From Flavobacteriaceae bacterium (lineage in GTDB: Bacteria > Bacteroidota > Bacteroidia > Flavobacteriales > Flavobacteriaceae): 9,775 bases of DNA. Below, piece after piece: positions 1 to 6,285 of the stretch. The stretch spans positions 1 to 9,775 of the forward strand of contig NZQO01000058.1 of NCBI GenBank assembly GCA_002693605.1. Reading direction: 5' to 3'. Within the stretch, counting starts at the first letter, position 1. Each line of letters starts with the position of its first letter. Made by a program: the position numbers and the translations under genes. The notes under the pieces were generated by a model. That model saw only the letters and a program-made list of their open reading frames with translations, had not been told where the DNA came from and ran no database searches.

Positions 1-1802
1 GGGTTTATGCTATCTATCCAATCTACATCAAGGTCTCTTACATCCATTGTAAACTTTCTAATACCGTCTATTAATGATGTATTAGCCTTTAGATTATCAC
101 TATTATTATTTATCGCTTGTTTCGCCATTTGAGTAATATTAAGAGCTGCTACAGCGTGCTGTCGTATTGCTTCAATATCCTCATCATCTATATCTGGATA
201 TTTTTCTTTAATAATTTTACCCAATCTTACTTGTGTTAATTCTTGTGGAACTAATTCATCATCAAATAAACCTCTCCCAATTGCTTCTTTATCTTGTGCA
301 AAAGCAGCTATTACTTCATTTAAGTCCTCTTTACATATACGTTTAGCATCATCACTTTCTGGCATTACCAAGCCTTTTATCTCTACTTGATATTCTCCTT
401 TTTCCTCATTCCAACCTACATTTTCACTATTAGGGTCATAACCATTTTCTCCATAATCATAACCTTCTTCTGGACTACTTTGAGGATTTTTAGGTGTAAA
501 GTTAAATTTAGGTGCTAAAACTTGTTCCATTAATAAACTCGCAGATATTGCTTTTAATGTATCATTTACTGCATCTGTAACAGAATCTTCTGATGCATCT
601 ACTTCAGCAATTAAATTTGTAAATCTCGCTTGTGTTTTATTAGGTGCGTCACGAGTAGCTCTACCAATAATTTGAACTATTTCTGTTAAGCTAGAACGGT
701 AACCTATTGTTAATGCGTGCTCACACCAAATCCAATCGAAACCCTCTTTTGCCATACCTAACGCAATTATAACATCTACGTGGTCACGATTTGTTTTAAT
801 TTCTGGCATTTTGAGAGCTGCTTGTACTAATGGGCGTTTTGTTGCATCATCATCTACAAGGTCTGCAACTTTAATTATATTCCCCGAACTTGTTTTTACA
901 AGATGAAAACCTGTTACTTCATCAACACCTTGCCATTCACCTAACTCGCTTAGTATATTATCTACTTCTCGATGCTTATATTTTGTACCTCCAATACTTT
1001 CTCTAGAATTTACATTAGGTATATGTATAATTGTTTTTTCGTCTGGATTTAAAACTTTTATCAAATCATCTGTATAAGCTCCACTATAAAAATAATATCC
1101 AATATTTAGCGTTTTAAGATGTTCATAACCATTAAGCTGTTCGTAATACGTATATGTTACAGAATCAAATTTTAGTTCATCATCTGGCATTAAAACAGGA
1201 TTTGCATCACCTCTAAAATAAGAGCCTGTCATTGCTACAATATGCGCTTTATCTCTTTCTATAAATTCTTTTAGTTGAGAACCAAGAACATTGTTTTCAT
1301 CTGCACTAACGTGATGAAATTCATCTATAGCAATCAATCTATTATCAAAAACATCAACTCCAAAACGTTCAACTGCAAAGCGAAAGGTAGCGTGCGTGCA
1401 AACCAAAACCTTATCTGTACTTTCTAAAAAAGCTTTAACCGAATTTACTTTTCCACCATCTTCTCCTGGTGAGTTACATAAATTCCATTTAGGTGTTACT
1501 TCCCAATCATAATAAAAACCATACTTAGATAATGGCTCATTACTAAAACTTGAACCTATAGACTTTTCTGGTACTGCAATAATAGCTTGCTTAACATCTT
1601 GATTGTTTAATTTATCTAAAGCAATAAACATTAACGCACGACTTTTACCAGATGCAGGCGGTGACTTAATCAATAAATATTGTTCACCTCGTTTTTCATA
1701 AGCACGCTCTTGCATAGCACGCATCCCTAACTCATTAGATGTAACTGAGCTTCCATTATTAGTATAATTTACAGTTATAGTCGGTATATTTTTTTTAGTC
1801 AT
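1..1802 (-). CDS. SF2 DEAD/DEAH-like helicase of an R-M-like operon (3' end off the left edge)
   Basis: The frame is open from ATG at 1802 to the window edge: 600 codons plus two bases, with no stop. Superfamily 2 motifs appear in order: Walker A PPASGKSR (G52-K53-S54), DEAD-like box IDEFHH (D160-E161), TGS motif III (residues 192-194), motif V AKEGFDW (351-357) and motif VI QIIGRATR (377-384) with two arginine-finger candidates. The protein therefore has two RecA-like lobes and should hydrolyse ATP while moving on nucleic acid in the cytoplasm. Residues after about 430 form an acidic, probably system-specific C-terminal region. No nuclease motif is visible in the part present. The start lies 3 bases after the methyltransferase stop, so the two are very probably co-transcribed and translationally coupled. 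From memory, relatives recur beside MmeI-like methyltransferases and are often annotated as DEAD/DEAH or type III Res-like; Bacillus subtilis YeeB may be one (recollection, not checked). The helicase fold is near certain; a restriction role is inferred from context. Confidence 0.93.
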   Translation of the reverse strand, partial: MTKKNIPTITVNYTNNGSSVTSNELGMRAMQERAYEKRGEQYLLIKSPPASGKSRALMFIALDKLNNQDVKQAIIAVPEKSIGSSFSNEPLSKYGFYYDWEVTPKWNLCNSPGEDGGKVNSVKAFLESTDKVLVCTHATFRFAVERFGVDVFDNRLIAIDEFHHVSADENNVLGSQLKEFIERDKAHIVAMTGSYFRGDANPVLMPDDELKFDSVTYTYYEQLNGYEHLKTLNIGYYFYSGAYTDDLIKVLNPDEKTIIHIPNVNSRESIGGTKYKHREVDNILSELGEWQGVDEVTGFHLVKTSSGNIIKVADLVDDDATKRPLVQAALKMPEIKTNRDHVDVIIALGMAKEGFDWIWCEHALTIGYRSSLTEIVQIIGRATRDAPNKTQARFTNLIAEVDASEDSVTDAVNDTLKAISASLLMEQVLAPKFNFTPKNPQSSPEEGYDYGENGYDPNSENVGWNEEKGEYQVEIKGLVMPESDDAKRICKEDLNEVIAAFAQDKEAIGRGLFDDELVPQELTQVRLGKIIKEKYPDIDDEDIEAIRQHAVAALNITQMAKQAINNNSDNLKANTSLIDGIRKFTMDVRDLDVDWIDSIN

Positions 1803-1805
1803 AAT

Positions 1806-4532
1806 CTATTTATTGGATTTCATTTTGGTATAGAGTTGGAATAATTTCCCTAAACGTTCTGTGTCATTTTTAAATTTACGCCCAATGTATATGCGCTCTA
1901 GTACTTCATCATTACGCTCGTGCGCTAATCGTAAATCCTTTGGCATTTTATCTGGGTCATATAAATCAGCTATCGTTGCAGGAAAATGACGTTCTCTTGC
2001 TATTAATATTTCTTCTGCACAAGCTGTTAAATCCTCTTTATTTTTTTGAGTTAATGATAAAATTGGAAATGTATTCCACCCTAAAGTACTAGAATATGAA
2101 TACCTCATTTCTAATCTACCACAAATAGTTGCAAGCCATATTAAATGCAATTTTGACACAATCACCGATAAACACCATAATGGTGCATTAGGCATATAAA
2201 AAGCTTTATTTGTTGGAATAATTGTATCATCAGCAATACCTGCAGGAAAATATTCACGAGCTTCAGAACTTACAATTGGAACAAAAATTTTAAAGTTTTC
2301 AGTACCTCTATACTCTCTAAACTGGTGTGATTTTAATGCAAGTTTATTGACCGCTTTATCTTTTGTTTCTAAACGGTCTCTTTTAACAGAATTTATGCGT
2401 TCTAAAATTTTTGGATAAGTAATAGCCTCATTTAGTTCACTATCTGAAATCCACAAACAATATCTTTCCAAGCCTTTTATAAATTCGTTAGAACCTAAAA
2501 AACGTCTTATAAATTTGGAAGGAATACCACTTTTAATTAATTCATTTTTTTCGTCTTTAGTTAGAATCAATCCCGCAGACTTGGAATAATATACTCCTAA
2601 TGACATATCAACATCTGTAAATATTGGTTTATTTGAAGCTGGTATGATTTCAACTTTATTAGGAAGTAAATATGGATTTATAAAGTCTACTACTTTTTTA
2701 GTTTCGGAATCATAAATAACTCGTTCGCCAAAATCATTACTATCTAAACCTACTACCACAACTGTAACACCTGCCTTATTACTAGCAAGATTTGACCACT
2801 TGAAAGAAGTATAGGCAAATCTAATTTTAAAATTAAGTTTGAATATTGCTGCCCAAGTAAGAGGTACTTGTTGACCTTGACAAATACTATTAGTCGCCAC
2901 TAAAGCAAATCTTGTATTTGTATTTATACTATAAAGTGCTGCCTTAAAAAACCAAGCACCAACGTAATCTACTCTTTTGTAATTCTTTATGTAATTCTTG
3001 AAAACCAATTCTAAATCACTTTTCTGTTCAGGTGTTTGTTTCCTTGTACCCGAAAACGGTGGATTACCGCAGATATAAGTCTCTCCTCCTTCATTCTCAA
3101 AATTTATTTCTGATTGATTAAGAGGTGTGGAAAATAAATCATCACCTTGTAACTTAACTCCTGTACCTGTAGGTGGACATACTGAAAGCCAATCTATCCT
3201 CAAAGCGTTGCCTTTTGTTATCCAATTTTCTGCGTCTAATGGTAAAAATTCTGCAAGTGCTAGACGCTGACCTCTATACAAGACATCACATTGATACTCT
3301 GCTATAATTAATGCTAAACGTGCTACTTCTGCTGAAAAATCTTTTAACTCAATACCTCTAAAGTTGGTTAAGGGAATTTCGCTCTCTTTATTAATTTCAC
3401 CACGCTTTACATTAATCTCATTTTCAATTTTACGCATATCCTTATATGCAATTACCAAGAAGTTTCCCGAACCACAAGCAGGGTCGAAAACCCGAATTCG
3501 AGCTATACGATTACGTAAATTAAGTAGTTTCCGTTTATTATCACCTGCATTTTCTAACTGCTCCCGTAAATTATTTAAAAATAAAGGATTTAGAACCTTT
3601 CGAATATTTGGCACAGATGTATAATGCATACCTAACGAGCCACGTTCATCTTCGTCCGCAACTGCTTGTATCATTGACCCAAATATATCTGGGTTAATCT
3701 GCTTCCAATCTAAACTACCAACGTGTAAAAGATAAGAGCGTGCAATTTTTGTGAATTTTGGTACTTCTGTAGAACCTGAAAAAAGTTCGCCATTTACATA
3801 AGGGAATTTTTTACCCCAAACTTTAATGTTTTCTTTATCTCGATTTTCACGTTTAGTATCCATCGCCCTAAAAATCTCACTAATTACCTCGTGAGTATTA
3901 GAAGCGTCTGGGTCACTCATTTTTTGAACGGTATCTGTAAAAAGATTATCGTCTTTAAAAATATCTGTATCCTCTGCAAAAAAGCAAAATATTAATCTCG
4001 CCAAAAAGTGGTTCATATCTGGACGTCGCTCTATACTTGCCCAATCTGGATTATGTTGTAATAGTTCAACATAAAGTTTGTTTAAACGACTTGTCGCTTT
4101 AATATCAAATGCACTTTCACGTATTTGTTTTACTGTTGTAATATTTGCTAGGGAAAGGAAAAACCCGAAATAGTTATGAAAGTCTTTATACTCACAAGCT
4201 ACAGTTTCACCGCTAAGGATATTTTCAGATTGAAATTCTACACCATCTGTTGCTAAAATAAATTCTACTTTATTCTTTTTAGTTGAAGGACTTTTACGAA
4301 GTAGCTCTAAAGATTCTGTTACTTTACCTTCTTCACTAACCAAAATGTGAATATTGTTTCTTTGTAAAATAGCACCATCTACATCTGACTTATTGGAAGT
4401 ACCACTTCTTAATTTCTTTATAGTAGTACTTTTATTACCAAAAGCCTCTAAAAAGGAAAAGGGAAACTCTTTTAATTCAAATGGTTGTAAAGCAAGTTCT
4501 GATACTGCTTCTTCTATTTCTACTGCATTCAT
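1806..4532 (-). CDS. MmeI-like class I DNA adenine-N6 methyltransferase (908 aa)
   Basis: This protein transfers methyl from S-adenosylmethionine to adenine N6 in DNA. The SAM motif FDPACGSGNF is at 349-358 and the catalytic NPPF at 490-493. The whole length follows the MmeI layout known from that type IIG enzyme: N-terminal nuclease-like region (about 30-130), helical spacer with ARLIFCFFAEDTDIF (178-192) and GMHYTS (301-306), methyltransferase core (about 340-600), target-recognition region (about 610-790), and a C-terminal part with GRLEMRYSYSSTLGWNTFP (805-823). Its 908 residues are near MmeI's size. MmeI cuts with a D-x9-E-x-K motif. Here D52 is followed, after a hydrophobic strand (61-65), by SEEGK (66-70): an E68-x-K70 exists but the spacing is longer than in MmeI, so nuclease activity is doubtful. 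ATG at 4532 lies 10 bases after the XRE stop and the helicase follows after 3 bases. Context suggests the modification and recognition subunit of a multi-protein system rather than a stand-alone type IIG enzyme. The methyltransferase call is very secure. Confidence 0.95.
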   Translation of the reverse strand: MNAVEIEEAVSELALQPFELKEFPFSFLEAFGNKSTTIKKLRSGTSNKSDVDGAILQRNNIHILVSEEGKVTESLELLRKSPSTKKNKVEFILATDGVEFQSENILSGETVACEYKDFHNYFGFFLSLANITTVKQIRESAFDIKATSRLNKLYVELLQHNPDWASIERRPDMNHFLARLIFCFFAEDTDIFKDDNLFTDTVQKMSDPDASNTHEVISEIFRAMDTKRENRDKENIKVWGKKFPYVNGELFSGSTEVPKFTKIARSYLLHVGSLDWKQINPDIFGSMIQAVADEDERGSLGMHYTSVPNIRKVLNPLFLNNLREQLENAGDNKRKLLNLRNRIARIRVFDPACGSGNFLVIAYKDMRKIENEINVKRGEINKESEIPLTNFRGIELKDFSAEVARLALIIAEYQCDVLYRGQRLALAEFLPLDAENWITKGNALRIDWLSVCPPTGTGVKLQGDDLFSTPLNQSEINFENEGGETYICGNPPFSGTRKQTPEQKSDLELVFKNYIKNYKRVDYVGAWFFKAALYSINTNTRFALVATNSICQGQQVPLTWAAIFKLNFKIRFAYTSFKWSNLASNKAGVTVVVVGLDSNDFGERVIYDSETKKVVDFINPYLLPNKVEIIPASNKPIFTDVDMSLGVYYSKSAGLILTKDEKNELIKSGIPSKFIRRFLGSNEFIKGLERYCLWISDSELNEAITYPKILERINSVKRDRLETKDKAVNKLALKSHQFREYRGTENFKIFVPIVSSEAREYFPAGIADDTIIPTNKAFYMPNAPLWCLSVIVSKLHLIWLATICGRLEMRYSYSSTLGWNTFPILSLTQKNKEDLTACAEEILIARERHFPATIADLYDPDKMPKDLRLAHERNDEVLERIYIGRKFKNDTERLGKLFQLYTKMKSNK

Positions 4533-4542
4533 TCTATCTATT

Positions 4543-4728
4543 CTACGAAATCAATAATTCCTTTGGATTTACATCTAAAATTTTAGCAATCTCGTACAAG
4601 GTTTCTAAACTAGGTTGCGTGCGGTTTTGCACATAACCATTAACCGTATTGAAACTCTTGCCTAATCGCTCTGCAAGCCACACTTGCTTAATCCCTTTAT
4701 CTTCCAGAACTTCTTTTATTCTGTTCAT
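4543..4728 (-). CDS. Small XRE/Cro-family HTH regulator (controller-like)
   Basis: A 61-residue protein that is almost entirely one HTH_3 (lambda Cro/C1-like) domain. Q15-V-W-L-A-E-R-L-G starts the helix-turn-helix, recognition helix FNTVNGYVQ lies at about 26-34, followed by the typical NRTQPS turn and a last helix ending NPKELL. Such single-domain proteins bind palindromic operators as dimers. It is the first gene of the operon, 10 bases upstream of the methyltransferase start, which is how controller (C) proteins of restriction-modification systems are placed. A good operator candidate lies 42 bases upstream of its start. I infer autoregulation that sets the timing of methyltransferase and helicase expression after the element enters a new cell. 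No Shine-Dalgarno sequence is visible before ATG 4728. The family is secure; the role comes from context. Confidence 0.9.
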   Translation of the reverse strand: MNRIKEVLEDKGIKQVWLAERLGKSFNTVNGYVQNRTQPSLETLYEIAKILDVNPKELLIS

Positions 4729-4749
4729 AATCTTATCTTTTAGACACTC

Positions 4750-4757
4750 TAAATATA
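4750..4757 (-). promoter_or_regulatory. Possible Bacteroidota -7 box for the XRE operon
   Basis: On the minus strand this reads TATATTTA, one base from the Bacteroidota consensus TAnnTTTG, 21 bases before the XRE start codon. No clear TTG -33 element is seen at the usual spacing; that position falls inside the inverted repeat at 4770-4800. In such AT-rich DNA a match like this is weak, so it is only a candidate. Confidence 0.25.
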
Positions 4758-4769
4758 CATTTATCTACT

Positions 4770-4800
4770 TATAAATACACCGTAATGCGTTATATTTATA
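4770..4800. promoter_or_regulatory. 31-base inverted repeat, candidate operator of the XRE regulator
   Basis: Perfect 8-base arms TATAAATA (4770-4777) and TATTTATA (4793-4800) flank a 15-base centre. Counting inner positions, 12 of 15 half-site pairs are symmetric, including C/G-bearing inner positions that AT-richness alone does not explain. It lies 42 bases upstream of the XRE start and would cover the -33 region if the -7 box at 4750-4757 is right. That is a suitable place for a Cro-like dimer or pair of dimers to repress or activate its own operon. The dyad is seen directly; its function is inferred. No other structure in the gap 4729-4942 is convincing. Confidence 0.5.
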
Positions 4801-4942
4801 TACATATTTTAATAGTACTATCTTGATTTGTAGGATTGATAAGGGCTTTAGAAGATTAATTTTTATATTGTTAGGCTTTCGCAAAAAAGAACACATCATT
4901 TTTACCCTTGTTTTAGACTATACTACACGTCTTAAAAACGAC

Positions 4943-5848
4943 TTAATTGTTAATTGAAAAATCAATCTTAGATTTAAGTTTATCAAACACTATTTTTTCT
5001 TGTTCTACATCTTGGTATTTTGATAGTAATTTTAAATACTGACCACGTTCTTTTTTATGGGTTTCTTTATGATATTGTTTCATAGCTATTGCAGTATCTG
5101 AATTGTTCATATAGCCATATAAACGTGTTTCTTTAGTCGTCCAATAAGTGAAGTTAAGATTAGGTTTCTTTTTTATGTTTACATAAAAATTAAGCAACTC
5201 GCTTGCGAGTAGTTGATATTTAATAGGATTAGTTAAATCTTGAACGGTATAGATTCCTATGGGATTTGTACGCTTATTATAAAATCTATTATTGCCTGTT
5301 AATTCTACACGCATCAACTGCTCTTGTAGCTTTACATCTGCGGTTTGGAATGCTTCAAAGGTTTTGTTGTACCCTTTAAATTTATTATTGGTTTGTCTAA
5401 ATTCACTACCGTAAATATTACTACGCTTTATCATTGCATTAGGTAATTTTCCTTTATAATCTAACCATCTGTTACATTCTTGGTCGGTATCGTGATTAAT
5501 GACTACGCCTATATCTACTCTTGCAATCGTGCTTTTATAAATATCTACAGGAAGTTTACTATTGAGCTTGTCAAACGCAGTCAAAACCTGCGCAAAAGTG
5601 AAGTCTTGATAATTATTACCCATATAGAATTTTTGTAATGAGTTTTCTATGTGTAATTCACCACCATATAATCTAAGATTTATATTTTGCAATTCGGTTT
5701 GATAACCAATAACGTATGCCTTTTTGTTTTGAATAGGACGCCACAAGAAACCTGCCCAATCTACATTTTGCAACTTGTTTGCAAAAAAGACTTTAGGTAG
5801 GTCATCTATAATCGTTTTGGATTTAAAGGTATCGTACAAAGTAGCCAA
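4943..5848 (-). CDS. Rolling-circle replication initiator, phage gene II (Phage_CRI)-like
   Basis: The 301-residue protein matches the motif order I know from gene II/X-type initiators of filamentous phages and related plasmids. SLQKFYMGNN (70-79) parallels their LKF.QG.N segment, ARVDIG (109-114) their RIDI strand, KGYNK (158-162) the segment carrying the presumed catalytic Tyr and Lys, and LMRVEL (178-183) the LRVEL strand. Y160 is therefore the likely nicking nucleophile (inferred). These enzymes nick a double-stranded origin, bind covalently to the 5' end and start rolling-circle replication. There is no in-frame ATG near the N-terminus: the first candidates are TTG at 5848 (MATLYDTF) and TTG at 5839 (MYDTF), and an in-frame TGA lies at 5867-5869. 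The coordinates use the outer TTG. A terminator-like hairpin lies between this gene and the HTH gene, so expression may depend on read-through. No convincing terminator follows the stop. It could instead be a relaxase-like nicking enzyme. Confidence 0.72.
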   Translation of the reverse strand: MATLYDTFKSKTIIDDLPKVFFANKLQNVDWAGFLWRPIQNKKAYVIGYQTELQNINLRLYGGELHIENSLQKFYMGNNYQDFTFAQVLTAFDKLNSKLPVDIYKSTIARVDIGVVINHDTDQECNRWLDYKGKLPNAMIKRSNIYGSEFRQTNNKFKGYNKTFEAFQTADVKLQEQLMRVELTGNNRFYNKRTNPIGIYTVQDLTNPIKYQLLASELLNFYVNIKKKPNLNFTYWTTKETRLYGYMNNSDTAIAMKQYHKETHKKERGQYLKLLSKYQDVEQEKIVFDKLKSKIDFSINN

Positions 5849-5859
5849 TGCATTAGCAT
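5806..5859 (-). other. Possible 17-codon leader ORF overlapping the Rep start
   Basis: ATG at 5859 is preceded at 5 bases by GAGG (5865-5868), the best-looking ribosome site in this part of the window. Its frame differs from Rep and stops at TAG 5806-5808, after 17 codons. It also contains a second ATG at 5853. Ribosomes loading here would traverse both Rep TTG codons, so it could couple or damp Rep translation. It could equally mark a small indel at the Rep N-terminus, or chance. Confidence 0.2.
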
Positions 5860-5868
5860 AAGAACCTC

Positions 5869-5903
5869 AAAAAGGAAAACGCTAAAAACCGAAGTTATTA
5901 GCG
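5869..5903 (-). terminator. Rho-independent terminator/attenuator with UUCG loop
   Basis: Read on the minus strand, CGCTAATAAC and GTTTTTAGCG pair across a TTCG loop (hairpin 5880-5903). That gives nine base pairs and one A/T-context mismatch, closed by the especially stable C(UUCG)G tetraloop. TTTTCCTTTTT follows (5869-5879), as expected of an intrinsic terminator. The TAA of the HTH gene (5898-5900) lies inside the stem, so translation to the end of that gene would melt it. It stands directly before the Rep start and may limit or gate Rep expression. The hairpin and T-tract are seen; attenuation is inferred. The opposite strand also has a T-run after the stem, so it might work both ways. 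Confidence 0.65.
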
Positions 5904-6182
5904 TGCCTTTTTAAATGCCTTCTTATAGTTCTTATTTAAAAGCGTTTGCACATCTGACATACGGTAGTAAATTTTATTCCCTATTTGAGAGAATGATATT
6001 TTACCTTCATCACGCCACGTTTGAGCGGTACGCTTGCTTATATTCATAAGCTGTAAAAAGTCTGCATTGTCTAAGAATACTTCTTCTGGTTTTTTAGATG
6101 TATCTGTAATTGTGGATTTAATTTCGTCAATACGCCCTATAAGTTCTTGGTATTGGTCTTTGGATAAAATGATTGCTTCCAT
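5898..6182 (-). CDS. Excisionase-like winged HTH DNA-binding protein (HTH_17/MerR-like)
   Basis: This 94-residue protein has a helical N-terminal region (about 5-30) and then an HTH_17-type fold at about 38-82. NADFLQLMNISKRTAQTWRDEG forms the helix-turn-helix, KISFSQIGNKIYYR the wing, and MSDVQTLL the closing helix. Proteins of this form are common in Bacteroidota integrative elements and are usually annotated as excisionase-family DNA-binding proteins. They bend or mark DNA at attachment sites, or regulate excision and replication genes. Here it lies between the 857-residue gene and Rep, with a double palindrome 63 bases upstream of its ATG and a terminator-like hairpin overlapping its stop. 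It could serve as recombination directionality factor for the recombinase, as regulator of Rep, or both. The fold is secure; the role is inferred from position. No Shine-Dalgarno sequence is visible. Confidence 0.88.
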   Translation of the reverse strand: MEAIILSKDQYQELIGRIDEIKSTITDTSKKPEEVFLDNADFLQLMNISKRTAQTWRDEGKISFSQIGNKIYYRMSDVQTLLNKNYKKAFKKAR

Positions 6183-6220
6183 TGTCTTAATATATTTTAT
6201 GTTACTAATTATTGATGCAA

Positions 6221-6228
6221 CAAATATT
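6221..6228 (-). promoter_or_regulatory. Possible -7 box for the HTH-Rep transcript
   Basis: The minus strand reads AATATTTG, one base from TAnnTTTG, 38 bases before the HTH start. The double palindrome at 6245-6266 would cover the matching -33 region. I see no clean TTG there, so the promoter, if real, may depend on an activator or be controlled by a repressor binding the palindrome. Confidence 0.3.
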
Positions 6229-6242
6229 AAGCTCTGTATAGG

Positions 6243-6269
6243 TACTTATAAGGTCGCCCTTATAAGACC
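6243..6269. repeat. Double CTTATAAG palindrome / inverted repeat before the HTH gene
   Basis: CTTATAAGG (6245-6253) and CCTTATAAG (6258-6266) form perfect 9-base inverted arms around TCGC. The octamer CTTATAAG is itself a palindrome, so the site has two identical self-symmetric boxes 14 bases apart, centre to centre within about 1.4 helical turns. ACC (6267-6269) can extend the stem by pairing with GGT (6241-6243) past a bulged base at 6244. The site lies between the 857-residue gene and the HTH gene. No T-run follows on either strand, so it is not a standard terminator. Candidate roles are an operator for the HTH protein or a nick/replication-origin cruciform for Rep. The structure is certain, the role is not. 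Confidence 0.55.
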
Positions 6270-6285
6270 TGATAATGAAAGTATT

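Noticed and set aside
3364..3624. Plus-strand open frame of 86 codons
   Set aside because: It lies wholly inside the methyltransferase gene, opposite the conserved SAM-binding region. The protein has no recognisable features, so it is an antisense shadow.
1..4532. Assignment to BREX, DISARM or classical type I/III restriction
   Set aside because: The methyltransferase has MmeI-like architecture and no BREX or DISARM hallmark gene, HsdS or Mod/Res nuclease domain is visible in the window, so a named system would be over-claimed.
4354..4557. Plus-strand open frame of 67 codons
   Set aside because: It is antisense to the methyltransferase N-terminus and the end of the XRE gene. The hydrophobic stretch is a by-product of reading AT-rich coding DNA backwards.
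4729..4942. Attachment site, CRISPR array or small RNA in the largest gap
   Set aside because: Apart from the dyad at 4770-4800 I see only AT-rich sequence. There are no regularly spaced repeats, no tRNA-like fold, and no copy of this sequence near the other end of the window.
4921..4965. Terminator after Rep
   Set aside because: Short repeats (TTAATTG twice, TTAAG twice) are present, but they are direct repeats or give stems of only about 3 base pairs. No convincing hairpin with a T-tract forms.
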